Source of the DNA: an uncultured Gammaproteobacteria bacterium
GTDB lineage: Bacteria > Pseudomonadota > Gammaproteobacteria > Steroidobacterales > UBA11654
Reading direction: 5' to 3'
Length of the DNA: 64,000 nucleotides
Assembly: GCA_937801655.1 (NCBI GenBank)
Contig: CALMWC010000011.1
Coordinates: forward strand, 1 to 64,000
Below are positions 17,932 to 26,882 of the stretch, in pieces. Below the pieces are notes generated by a model. That model was given only the letters and a program-made list of their open reading frames with translations. It was not told where the DNA came from and made no database searches. Position 1 is the stretch's first letter. Every line of letters begins with the position of its first letter. The translations under genes were made by a program, and so were the position numbers.

Positions 17932-18381
17932 ATGATATTTCGTGGCTTAAATAAAATAAATCTTGATTCCAAGGGTAGAATTTCTATCCCTTCGAACTAT
18001 AAGGCGATCTTAACAAAGAGAGTAATAAAAAAATTAATTTGTACTATTGATCTAGATAATTGTCTATTACTTTACCCTTATAAGAACTGGGAAAAAATTG
18101 AAAAGAATATTATGGAATTGCCTTCTTTAGATAGGAACTCTAGAAATCTGCAAAGACTTCTCGTAGGGCATGCAGCAGAAATAGAAATTGACTCTAGTTC
18201 AAGAGTTTTGATCCCTAGAGAATTAAGAGAATTTGCTGCTTTAGAGAAAGAAGCTATGTTTGTAGGGCAAGGCAATAAGTTTGAGTTATGGAATTATAAA
18301 AAATGGTGTTCATTGAGAGATGAATGGCTAACTACAAAAGAAATTAAATTGCCTGAAGCATTTAATGACTTATCAATTTAG
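17932..18381 (+). CDS. mraZ: Transcriptional regulator MraZ
   Basis: 149 residues from the ATG at 17932 (MIFRGLNKINLDSKGRISIP), which matches the family start; an in-frame GTG at 17890 would fall inside the operator. Two SpoVT/AbrB-like halves each carry the DSKGR or DSSSR signature (LDSKGRISIP; IDSSSRVLIPRELREFA). It represses its own operon by binding the repeats just upstream. Next gene is ftsZ, not rsmH as in almost every other dcw cluster I know. Confidence 0.94.
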   Translation: MIFRGLNKINLDSKGRISIPSNYKAILTKRVIKKLICTIDLDNCLLLYPYKNWEKIEKNIMELPSLDRNSRNLQRLLVGHAAEIEIDSSSRVLIPRELREFAALEKEAMFVGQGNKFELWNYKKWCSLRDEWLTTKEIKLPEAFNDLSI

Positions 18382-18400
18382 AATTTAACGGAGAGTATAA

Positions 18401-19537
18401 ATGAGTGGATTTGCCTTTGAATTAGTGGATACAGAAAGCCAAAAGGCAAATATAAAAGTCATAGGGGTTGGGGGAAGTGGAGGAAATGCAGTATCTCATA
18501 TGGTTAATCATGGAATCCAAGGAGTAGATTTTCTCTGTGCAAATACAGATGCTCAAGATTTAACTAAATCCAATGTCCAAACAAAAATTCAAATTGGAAT
18601 AGAGACAACAAAAGGATTGGGAGCTGGAATGGACCCCAATGTTGGAAGAATATCAGCTGAGGAAAGTAAAAAAGATATAGAAAATGCTATTCAGGGTGCT
18701 GATATGCTTTTCATTACTGCAGGTTTTGGTGGGGGCACCGGAACAGGGGCAAGTCCCGTTATTGCTAAAATTGCTAAAGAAATGAATATTTTGACCGTAG
18801 CAGTTGTAACGAAGCCTTTTTATTTTGAAGGAGTCTTAAGATCTGAGTATGCAGAAAGTGGTATAGAAGAGTTGGAGAAAAATGTAGATTCGTTAATTAT
18901 TGTTCCAAATGATAAATTACAAGAATTAGGAAAAACGATAAGCATGATTAATGCTTTTGAAGCAGCGGATGATATTTTATTGAATTCAGTCCAAGGGATA
19001 GTTGAGCTGATTACTATTCCAGGTAAAATTAATTTGGACTTTGCTGATGTCAGAGCTGTAATGCTTAATAAAGGTAGAGGGATAATGGGATCAGCTATTG
19101 CAAAAGGTCCTGATAGAGCTAAAAAAGCCATAGAGGAAGCCGTTAATAGCCCTTTACTTGAAGATGCTAATTTAGAGGGAGCTGAAGGCATACTATTAAA
19201 TGTTACTTTTGGAGATGCATCGTTTGAGATTTCAGAATTTAATGAAATTGGTAATTTTGTGAGAAGTTATGCTTCCGATGAAGCAAAAGTTATAGTTGGA
19301 ACTTCTGTTGACGAATCCATGTCAGATTCTATTAGGGTTACTATTGTTGCTACAGGTTTAGGTGAAAGGTTAGAGAATCAAGAAACAAATTTTAGAAATT
19401 ATGATAATCCTATAACTCAAAGAAGACCATTAATCGAGACACAAGATTTATTTCAGGATCAAGAAGTGAGTCCAATACATGATGTAGAATCAGAAATATT
19501 GGATGTGCCAAACTATCTAAAAAGACAGGATGATTAA
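18401..19537 (+). CDS. ftsZ: Cell division protein FtsZ
   Basis: 378 residues. The GTP-binding loop is [10 protein letters not shown] near residue 107, the catalytic T7 loop is [11 protein letters not shown] near 208, and the C-terminal peptide [13 protein letters not shown] is the conserved FtsA/ZipA-binding tail. It polymerises into the Z-ring. A good GGAGAG ribosome site precedes the ATG. Its place between mraZ and rsmH is odd: ftsZ normally follows ftsA, but here ftsA is followed directly by lpxC. The gene looks fully functional. Confidence 0.97.
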   Translation: MSGFAFELVDTESQKANIKVIGVGGSGGNAVSHMVNHGIQGVDFLCANTDAQDLTKSNVQTKIQIGIETTKGLGAGMDPNVGRISAEESKKDIENAIQGADMLFITAGFGGGTGTGASPVIAKIAKEMNILTVAVVTKPFYFEGVLRSEYAESGIEELEKNVDSLIIVPNDKLQELGKTISMINAFEAADDILLNSVQGIVELITIPGKINLDFADVRAVMLNKGRGIMGSAIAKGPDRAKKAIEEAVNSPLLEDANLEGAEGILLNVTFGDASFEISEFNEIGNFVRSYASDEAKVIVGTSVDESMSDSIRVTIVATGLGERLENQETNFRNYDNPITQRRPLIETQDLFQDQEVSPIHDVESEILDVPNYLKRQDD

Positions 19538-19572
19538 TTTATTTTATAAAATTTAATTCTTGATAATTATCA

Positions 19573-20502
19573 ATGCCTGATTTAATTCATCAGCCAGTTT
19601 TATTAAAGGAATCTCTGACGAATCTTGTAAGAAATCATTCAGGTAATTATCTTGATGCAACTGCTGGTTTTGGAGGTCATTCTTCTGGAATATTGGACAT
19701 TATCAATCAAGAAGGAATCTTAGTTTCAAATGATAGAGACCAAGATTCTATCAACTATATAACTAAAAAATTCTCTGGAAATCCTAATATTCAGATACTT
19801 AAATCTAACTTTAGTCAAATCAGTCAGGCTTTAAAGAAGAAGAATATGGAATTACAATTTGATGGAATAATGGCGGATCTTGGAATGTCATCCTATCAGT
19901 TAGATAATGCAGAACGTGGGTTTAGCTTTATGAGAAAAGGCAACTTAGATATGCGTATGGACCAAAAACAAGGTATTTCAGCTAAGGATTGGATTAATAC
20001 AGCTTCAGAAAATGATATTGCTAATGTTATTTGGAGATATGGCGAGGAAAGTTCTTCTAGAAAAATTGCTAGTGAGATAGTAAAAAAAAGAAAGATAAAA
20101 TTAATTCGAACAACAGAAAATCTTTGTGAGATTATTATGGAGGTCAAAAAAAATACTTTTTATAAAAATAAAAAACATCCAGCTACAAAAACATTTCAAG
20201 GTATAAGGATTTTTATAAATAATGAATTAGGAGAGCTTGAATTATTTTTAGAAAACAGTCTGGAACTATTAAAACCAAAAGGAAGGCTTTGTATTATAAG
20301 TTTTCATTCCTTAGAGGACAGAATAGTAAAACGTTTTTTTAGAGATCAATCAAGAATTGATCCTAATTTATCAAGATTACCTAATGTTCAAGATACTAGC
20401 AGTCTTAAAGTGATTGCTAAAAAAATAAAACCAACGGCATCTGAAATAAGACTTAACCCTAGATCAAGAAGTGCAGTACTTCGAGTAGCAGAGAGGATTT
20501 AG
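19573..20502 (+). CDS. rsmH: 16S rRNA m4C1402 methyltransferase RsmH
   Basis: 309 residues. MPDLIHQPVLLKESL start, SAM-binding DATAGFGGHS, DLGMSSYQLDNAERGFSF, and SFHSLEDRIVKRFF are hallmarks. It N4-methylates C1402 of 16S rRNA, the base also modified by RsmI. It follows ftsZ by 35 bases and precedes ftsL by five. Confidence 0.96.
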   Translation: MPDLIHQPVLLKESLTNLVRNHSGNYLDATAGFGGHSSGILDIINQEGILVSNDRDQDSINYITKKFSGNPNIQILKSNFSQISQALKKKNMELQFDGIMADLGMSSYQLDNAERGFSFMRKGNLDMRMDQKQGISAKDWINTASENDIANVIWRYGEESSSRKIASEIVKKRKIKLIRTTENLCEIIMEVKKNTFYKNKKHPATKTFQGIRIFINNELGELELFLENSLELLKPKGRLCIISFHSLEDRIVKRFFRDQSRIDPNLSRLPNVQDTSSLKVIAKKIKPTASEIRLNPRSRSAVLRVAERI

Positions 20503-20507
20503 TTAGC

Positions 20508-20801
20508 ATGAGAAGTGAATGGTACAAAAGATCTTTCTTAGTATTTCTTATGGTATTTATTTCGGGATTATTTGAGATAGATATTCATTTTAAGAAACGA
20601 GAGTATTTCAAGAAATATCAATCCTTGGTTCAAGATAAGCTTCAGTTAGAGATTGATTGGAGAAAAATACAGATTACTCTTTCAGAAACTTCTTCGGGTT
20701 TATCTTTAGAAAAAGATGCTCAGGTAAAAGCAAAGATGATTATTTTGGATCCATCCTTAGCAAAAATTATGATATTGAATGACCAAGAAACAAAAAAATA
20801 A
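20508..20801 (+). CDS. ftsL: Cell division protein FtsL
   Basis: 97 residues: a short cytoplasmic N-terminus, one membrane helix (about 9-26), then a charged helical periplasmic part (FKKYQSLVQDKLQLEIDWRKIQI) like the FtsL coiled coil that pairs with FtsB. Sequence is barely conserved in this family, so place between rsmH and ftsI decides the call. Overlaps ftsI by 23 bases. Confidence 0.88.
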   Translation: MRSEWYKRSFLVFLMVFISGLFEIDIHFKKREYFKKYQSLVQDKLQLEIDWRKIQITLSETSSGLSLEKDAQVKAKMIILDPSLAKIMILNDQETKK

Positions 20802-22467
20802 AAATAAATTTATTAGGAATCGATTCCTTTTTCTTTCTTTAATCCTGATTGCTTCATTGGTTTTGTTACTATCAAGGTCTTTTTATCTTCAGTATATTGA
20901 AAAAGATTATTTGAATACTGAAGGAGAAAAAAGACATATTAGACTTGAAAGAATTGCTTCGAATAGAGGTAATATTTTTGATCGTAGATCTACTCTATTA
21001 GCAGTCAGTACACCCATTTACAATGTTGTAGTGGATCCAAAGAAATTCATTGAATCTAAGACATACAATCAGCAAATTCAGTTACTAAGCAATATTCTTT
21101 CGATGAATGTAAAAGCTATTGATAGCGCTATTAAAAAGAGATCTAACCGAAGACATTTGATCATTAAAAAAGAAATAACTGATAATCAAATTGAGCAAAT
21201 TCGTTCAAATAAATGGAGAAATTATCTTTATCTTGAGAAAAGTTATAAGCGCTTTAATCCATCTGGTGAAGTAACAGGTCAGTTTTTAGGCTTCACGGAT
21301 CTTAATGATAAAGGACAGGAAGGGCTGGAGTTAATGTTGAATGATTACTTGGTAGGTAAAGATGGTATCAAGAAAGTACTCAAGGATAGAAAACAAAATA
21401 TAGTTCGAGATTTAGAATTCCTTCAAGCTGCTAGGGATGGAAATGATATTTATACTAGTATTGATCTGCGTATCCAATTTATTGCTCATAGGGCACTTAG
21501 CAATGGATTAAAGAAATATAAAGCTAAAGCTGCTTCAGCAATTGTTATGGATATTAGAACAGGAGAGATTCTAGCTATGGTTAATCAACCTTCAGCTGAT
21601 CCTAATAATCGAAGTTTAAGGCAAGCAAAATACTTTAAAAATAGAGTGGTTACCGATCAATTTGAGCCAGGCTCAACATTCAAACCTTTGATAGTAGCTA
21701 CCGGTATTGAGAATAAAGTATTCAGTTCTAAAGACACAATAGACACGACTCCATTTTATATTGGAAAAAAATTGATCGGTGAAGATAATCGTTGTTCAAG
21801 CCAAAAAGTGACACCTGAAAAGATATTGGTCAATTCTTGTAATGCTGGTACAGCTAGAATGTCTTTACAAACTGAAAGTAAATTATTTTCTCAAATGCTC
21901 AATAATCTAGGTATAGGGAGAGTTACAGCTTCAGGTTTTCCTGGTGAGGCCTCAGGCACCCTTGACGATAACTATGATCGTTGGAGAGACATTAGACGTG
22001 CATCTCTTTCATATGGATATGGAGTGGATGTAACTTTATTGCAATTAGCGAGTATTTATTCTGTCATAGCTAACAAGGGAATCAAGAACCATGTAAGCAT
22101 TGAAAGGATAGAGGGAGAACCTGTTTCAGAAAGAGTTTTTTCTGAAGAAACAGCTAAAGAGTTATTACTTATGCTAGAACAAGTAGTCGAAAATGGAGTC
22201 AGAAGAGCTAAGGTTAATGGCTATAGAATTGGAGGCAAAACTGGAACGGTTCAAATTTATTCTTCAGGTTATTCAAGAGAGTCTCATAATGGAATATTTG
22301 TTGGAATTGCACCCATTAGTGAACCTAGAATTGTAACAGCAGTTATAGTCAATGAACCCGGTGGCGATCAGTATTACGGAGGACAAGTTGCTGCTCCTAT
22401 ATTTTCATCTATTGCATCTGCCTCACTAAGGATATTAGGTATTGCACCTGATAAGGTCAATAATTAA
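20779..22467 (+). CDS. ftsI: Peptidoglycan transpeptidase FtsI (PBP3)
   Basis: 562 residues: a membrane anchor (about 16-33), a dimerisation domain with RGNIFDRR, and the transpeptidase with STFK (catalytic Ser), SCN and KTGT motifs in the right order. It cross-links septal peptidoglycan with FtsW. In the usual cluster murE and murF follow; here a 62-base gap leads straight to mraY. Confidence 0.96.
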   Translation: MTKKQKNKNKFIRNRFLFLSLILIASLVLLLSRSFYLQYIEKDYLNTEGEKRHIRLERIASNRGNIFDRRSTLLAVSTPIYNVVVDPKKFIESKTYNQQIQLLSNILSMNVKAIDSAIKKRSNRRHLIIKKEITDNQIEQIRSNKWRNYLYLEKSYKRFNPSGEVTGQFLGFTDLNDKGQEGLELMLNDYLVGKDGIKKVLKDRKQNIVRDLEFLQAARDGNDIYTSIDLRIQFIAHRALSNGLKKYKAKAASAIVMDIRTGEILAMVNQPSADPNNRSLRQAKYFKNRVVTDQFEPGSTFKPLIVATGIENKVFSSKDTIDTTPFYIGKKLIGEDNRCSSQKVTPEKILVNSCNAGTARMSLQTESKLFSQMLNNLGIGRVTASGFPGEASGTLDDNYDRWRDIRRASLSYGYGVDVTLLQLASIYSVIANKGIKNHVSIERIEGEPVSERVFSEETAKELLLMLEQVVENGVRRAKVNGYRIGGKTGTVQIYSSGYSRESHNGIFVGIAPISEPRIVTAVIVNEPGGDQYYGGQVAAPIFSSIASASLRILGIAPDKVNN

Positions 22468-22529
22468 GAACTAAACATTAATCATTCATATAGAATAATA
22501 AAGTATAGAATTACCACAAAGGATAAGAA

Positions 22530-23609
22530 TTGTTTTTATTTTTTTCAGAACAGTTAACTGATTTTTTTTCAGCTTTTAATGCTTTCACTTATATCACTAC
22601 TAGGGGGATCTTAAGTGCTTTGTCAGCCTTAATAATTTCATTTGTCTTTGGGCCAATATTAATTAGATCACTTAGTAATAATAAGATTGGTGAGAATATA
22701 AGATCAGATGGACCAGAAACACATTCATTAAAATCAGGAACACCGACTATGGGTGGTTTAATCATATTATTATCTATAACAGTGAGTACATTGATATGGA
22801 GTGATTTAAGCAATCCATATATTCTCAATATATTAATATCCACTTTACTTTTTGGACTGATAGGTTTCATAGATGATTTCTCTAAACTTAAAGGTAATCC
22901 TAATGGCATGAAAGCTTCTGTTAAGATTTCTCTTCAGATTTTAATTGCATCTTTATCGGTATATTTTTTAAATTTTTATAGTGGGACTGAAATCAATACA
23001 GAATTGCTTATCCCTTTTACTAATAATTTTAATATAGATCTAGGTATATTATTTTTCCCCTTTATTGTTTTTGTGATTGTGGGTGCAAGCAATGCAGTTA
23101 ATTTGACCGATGGTCTTGATGGTTTAGCAATCATGCCAGTTGCAATGATAGCAATTGCACTAGGAGTCTTTGCTTACGTTACTGGCAATATTAATTTTGC
23201 TAATTATCTAGATTTACCTTTTTTGAATGATTCGGGTGAAGTATTTGTTATTTGCTGTGCTATTGCGGGTTCTGGATTAGGCTTTCTTTGGTTTAATACT
23301 TATCCAGCTGAAGTTTTTATGGGCGATGTCGGAGCTCTCTCGTTAGGAGCTGCTTTAGGGCTGATTGCAGTGATTGTGAAGCAAGAGTTAGTCCTAGCAA
23401 TTATGGGTGGTGTTTTTATTATTGAGACTTTTTCAGTTATTCTTCAAGTGGGATCATTTAAGCTAAGGGGTAAGAGGATATTCAATATGGCTCCAATTCA
23501 TCATCATTTTGAGCTGAAGGGTTGGGCTGAGCCTAAAGTCATTGTCCGCTTTTGGATCATTACAGTCTTTTTAGTTTTAATAGCATTATCAAGCTTGAAA
23601 ATTAGATAG
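22530..23609 (+). CDS. mraY: Phospho-N-acetylmuramoyl-pentapeptide transferase MraY
   Basis: 359 residues with about ten membrane helices. TTG start, preceded by AAAGGA; the N-terminus aligns with other MraY proteins. The active-site motifs are FIDDFSKL, NLTDGLDGLA and FMGDVGALSLGA, and the HHH motif is APIHHHFELKGW. It makes lipid I. murD, normally next, is absent: ftsW starts 28 bases on. Confidence 0.96.
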   Translation: MFLFFSEQLTDFFSAFNAFTYITTRGILSALSALIISFVFGPILIRSLSNNKIGENIRSDGPETHSLKSGTPTMGGLIILLSITVSTLIWSDLSNPYILNILISTLLFGLIGFIDDFSKLKGNPNGMKASVKISLQILIASLSVYFLNFYSGTEINTELLIPFTNNFNIDLGILFFPFIVFVIVGASNAVNLTDGLDGLAIMPVAMIAIALGVFAYVTGNINFANYLDLPFLNDSGEVFVICCAIAGSGLGFLWFNTYPAEVFMGDVGALSLGAALGLIAVIVKQELVLAIMGGVFIIETFSVILQVGSFKLRGKRIFNMAPIHHHFELKGWAEPKVIVRFWIITVFLVLIALSSLKIR

Positions 23610-23637
23610 AAGTAATCAAACATTTATTTGGAAAAAC

Positions 23638-24795
23638 TTGAAGCCTAATAGAAAACAACATGAACTTTGGGAAGGTGTTGATAAGCTTTTCTTAATTGCA
23701 ATTGTCTTTTTATTATTTGCAGGGATCATGATGCTTGCATCAGCTTCAATGCCAATCGCTGATAGAGATCTAGGTGATCCATATGGCTATGTATTTAAGC
23801 AATCATTTGCAATAGTAATGGGTTTAATATCTGGACTGATTATTTTTTATATTCCTAGTCAAATTTTAGAGAAATTTGGAATCATACTACCCATTATTGC
23901 AATACTATTACTATCAATGGTTTATATTCCAGAAATAGGTATAAATAGAAATGGAGCTACTAGATGGATTAATTTAGGTGTTGGACCTAATATTCAGGTG
24001 GTTGATCCAGCTAGATTATTATTTTTAATTTATATTTCTGGTTATTGTTATCGTCAACAAAAAGAACTTAGGGAAGGCTTTGTAAGTCTTTTAAAACCCA
24101 TGATTTTTATAGTACCAGCTTGTTTTTTACTTCTTTTACAACCAGATTTTGGATCGACAGTGGTGCTATTGACTGTAACTGCAGCTCTCTTTTTTCTTGC
24201 AGGATTTAAGCTAAGATATTTCTTTTTATTGATAATAATTTTAGCTTTATTATTCTCAGCATTAGTTTATTTTTCTCCTTATAAATTAGCAAGAGTAGCT
24301 TCTTTTATGGATCCATGGTCAATGGCTGATAAGGGTGGCTATCAACTAGTTAATTCACTCATTGCGATTGGATCGGGTGGTTTTTTTGGGGTTGGATTAG
24401 GAGAAGGAGTTCAGAAACTTTTCTATCTACCCGAAGCCCATACTGATTTTATTTTTGCAATTATTGCTGAAGAATTAGGTTTAATGGGAACAATACTGTT
24501 TTTATTTTTCTATTCTTTATTAATTTCTAGAGTTTTCTTGATAGCCTTTAAAGCAATATCCATTGAAAGATTATTTCAAGGTTATCTTTGTTTTTCGATA
24601 GGAATATGGATTTCAATTCAGGTGATTATTAATTTAGGTGTAAACATGGGCTTATTACCAACTAAAGGCCTAATATTGCCCCTGATTAGTTATGGTAGCA
24701 GTAGTATGATAATGACATTGATAACCTTAGCAATTGTATTGAGAATTGGATGTGAAATCCCTAGAGAGAAAATAAATAAAAAAATTAATGCCTGA
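23638..24795 (+). CDS. ftsW: Septal peptidoglycan glycosyltransferase FtsW
   Basis: 385 residues, about ten membrane helices, SEDS family. Typical segments are GATRWINLG, LLLQPDFGSTVVL, the catalytic-Asp region HTDFIFAIIAEELG, and the C-terminal LPLISYGSSSM. It polymerises lipid II at the septum with FtsI. The start is TTG, with a weak ribosome site, and could shift a few codons. Overlaps murG by eight bases. Confidence 0.94.
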   Translation: MKPNRKQHELWEGVDKLFLIAIVFLLFAGIMMLASASMPIADRDLGDPYGYVFKQSFAIVMGLISGLIIFYIPSQILEKFGIILPIIAILLLSMVYIPEIGINRNGATRWINLGVGPNIQVVDPARLLFLIYISGYCYRQQKELREGFVSLLKPMIFIVPACFLLLLQPDFGSTVVLLTVTAALFFLAGFKLRYFFLLIIILALLFSALVYFSPYKLARVASFMDPWSMADKGGYQLVNSLIAIGSGGFFGVGLGEGVQKLFYLPEAHTDFIFAIIAEELGLMGTILFLFFYSLLISRVFLIAFKAISIERLFQGYLCFSIGIWISIQVIINLGVNMGLLPTKGLILPLISYGSSSMIMTLITLAIVLRIGCEIPREKINKKINA

Positions 24796-25996
24796 AAAGA
24801 AAAAGTATAAAATAATCATTGCCGCTGGAGGAACAGGGGGGCATGTTTTCCCAGCAATAGCCCTTGCGAAAAAGTTTAAATCTGATGGACATAAAACAGT
24901 AATTGTCGCTACTGGTAATGACCTCGAAAAGAAAATATTTGAGGACCATGATATTGAGAACATTTTTTTTGAAAGCAAACTTAAGGATCAATCAACTTTC
25001 TCGAAATTTCTATCTGCCATGGGATTCTCTCTCTTATCTCTTGATGATGATAAGGGGATTGCCAAATTTGTTAAAGAATTCACACCACAATTAATTTTAG
25101 GAATGGGCGGTTATGCCTCTTTCGATGTTCTTCAATCGGGAAAGTTATGTGCGACAATAGATGATAATGGTGATGGTATATTTATGCCTGAAGATATTAA
25201 TGAGCCTTATATAGCTATTCACGAGCAGAATGCGAAGGCTGGCAGAGCAAACAGAGTGATTGCAGTGAGTACAGCAAGAGGTATCATTGAAGGTTTAGAA
25301 GGAGCGTTTGACTGGAAGACTACTTTTTTTCTACTTTCGACCGATGACCATGTCTTTCTTGGTAATCCAGTAAGGAATGAGATCCTCAATATCAATCGAA
25401 AGGTCAGATCATTTAAAGAATATTCAAAAAGTCCTAGAATCTTGGTTTTAGGAGGGAGTCAAGGTGCTCGCTCAGTTAATTATGCAATCCCAGAAGTAAT
25501 AAAACAGCTCTCCAAAGAGATGAATATTGAAGTCATGCATCAAACAGGTGAACTTGATTATGAGGAAATATGTCAAATGTATAAAGAGAATGAATTATGT
25601 ATAAAAGTATTCCCTTTCATTAAGGATATGGCTGAAGCCTATGAATGGGCTGATTTGGTCATAGGAAGGTCAGGGGCTATGACAGTTGCAGAACTTTCAG
25701 CAACAGGTATGCCTTCAATTTTAATCCCATATCCTCATGCAACAGATAACCATCAATGGTTTAATGCACAATTTATTGCAAAAAAAGGAGGAGCTGAAGT
25801 TATTTTAGATAAAGATTTAAAGTTAGATATTCTAGTAAAAGCAATAAAGAAGATTTTTTTACAGGAAGGTATTCTTAGTGAAATGTCAGAAGCAACGTTT
25901 GATGAGACTTTTGTTAATGCCACCAAGAATATAGCTCAATTTTGCTATAAAAAGATAGAACAACTCCCTTTAAAGAATATCAAGGGTTATATGTGA
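24788..25996 (+). CDS. murG: Lipid II synthase MurG with EF-hand-like insertion
   Basis: 402 residues, about 45 more than Escherichia coli MurG (355). The core is intact: AAGGTGGHVFPA, LGMGGYASF, HEQNAKAG, GNPVR, LVLGGSQGARSVN, GRSGAMTVAEL and PYPHATDNHQ. It transfers GlcNAc to lipid I at the inner face of the membrane. Between GGYA (about 110) and HEQN (145) there are about 18 extra residues containing DDNGDGIFMPED (125-136). This fits a 12-residue EF-hand loop: Asp125, Asn127, Asp129, Gly130 and a final Asp136. Another dozen extra residues lie before GNPVR. Active-site residues appear kept. murC, the usual next gene, is absent. Confidence 0.93.
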   Translation: MPEKKKYKIIIAAGGTGGHVFPAIALAKKFKSDGHKTVIVATGNDLEKKIFEDHDIENIFFESKLKDQSTFSKFLSAMGFSLLSLDDDKGIAKFVKEFTPQLILGMGGYASFDVLQSGKLCATIDDNGDGIFMPEDINEPYIAIHEQNAKAGRANRVIAVSTARGIIEGLEGAFDWKTTFFLLSTDDHVFLGNPVRNEILNINRKVRSFKEYSKSPRILVLGGSQGARSVNYAIPEVIKQLSKEMNIEVMHQTGELDYEEICQMYKENELCIKVFPFIKDMAEAYEWADLVIGRSGAMTVAELSATGMPSILIPYPHATDNHQWFNAQFIAKKGGAEVILDKDLKLDILVKAIKKIFLQEGILSEMSEATFDETFVNATKNIAQFCYKKIEQLPLKNIKGYM

Positions 25997-26879
25997 GTGA
26001 AATTACTAAAAAAATCAAAGACCGGTCTCTTTTTAATGAACCATTATCTAAACACACATCATGGAAAGTAGGAGGACCGGCTGATACCTTTTTCATACCT
26101 AATAATCGTGATGAGTTATCACAATTCTTGAAATCAAACCATGATAAGCCTATTACATGGTTAGGTAATGGAACTAATGTTTTATTTAGAGATGGAGGTA
26201 TTAGAGGTTCTGTTATTTCCACTAAGAAATCTCTAAATAATATAAAGATGGAAGCTGAAAATTCTTGCAGAGTGGAAGCAGGAGCTTCATGTATGGATTT
26301 AGCATTATTTGCTGAGAAGAATAAATTAGGTCCAGCAGCATTCTTCTCTGGAATTCCAGGATCAATCGGAGGGGCTCTAGTAATGAATGCAGGCTCTTTT
26401 GGTCATGAAACTTGGGATTTTGTGGAATCTCTAGAGGTTATTGACCAAACTGGAACTATACATAACTTAAATCCAAAGGATTTCAAATTTTCCTATAGAG
26501 ATGTTAAATTTCCCTTTCCTCTCTGGTTTTTATCTTGCCTAATGCAATTTTCTGAATCTGAGAATAACCACTAAATCTGAATTGAAGGATTATCGAGATC
26601 AGAGGCTTAAAACACAGCCTCTTAGTGAGGATACTTGTGGCTCAGTTTTTAAGAATCCTAAAAAAGGACATGCTGGAGACTCTAATAGAAAGAGCTGGCC
26701 TTAAGGGACATAAAATTGGTGGCTGTTCAATATCAACAAAGCATGCAAATTTCATCGTGAATGAAGGGGGTGCCACATCAAAAAATATAGAAGATTTAAT
26801 TAAGTATGTTCAAAAGGCTGTTAGAAAGAAACATAATATAGACTTAGAAACCGAAGTTCGAATCCTAGGAGAGCATTAG
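25993..26879 (+). pseudogene. murB: UDP-N-acetylenolpyruvoylglucosamine reductase MurB, two frameshifts
   Basis: Starts at a GTG overlapping the murG stop. Frame 1 gives the FAD domain (HTSWKVGGPAD, LGNGTNVLFRDGG, FFSGIPGSIGGALVMNAGSF, FSYRDVKFP) and then stops at 26574. Homology continues in frame 2 near 26549 (LKDYRDQ, TQPLSEDTCGSVFKNPKKG, with the catalytic Ser), then in frame 3 from about 26674 (LIERAGLKGHKIGGCSIS, KHANFIVNEGGAT, catalytic Glu) to 26879. Each break looks like one extra base; removing both gives a normal 294-residue MurB. MurB is usually essential, so sequencing or assembly error is at least as likely as true decay. Confidence 0.88.
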
Positions 26880-26882
26880 ATA

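Noticed and set aside
20779..24795. A foreign insertion explaining the missing Mur ligases
   Set aside because: The gaps contain no insertion-sequence ends, repeats or transfer genes, and base composition looks the same as in the neighbours.
25993..26879. Programmed frameshifting in murB
   Set aside because: Two separate shifts would be needed, and neither site shows a clear slippery heptamer with a stop and structure; error or decay is simpler.
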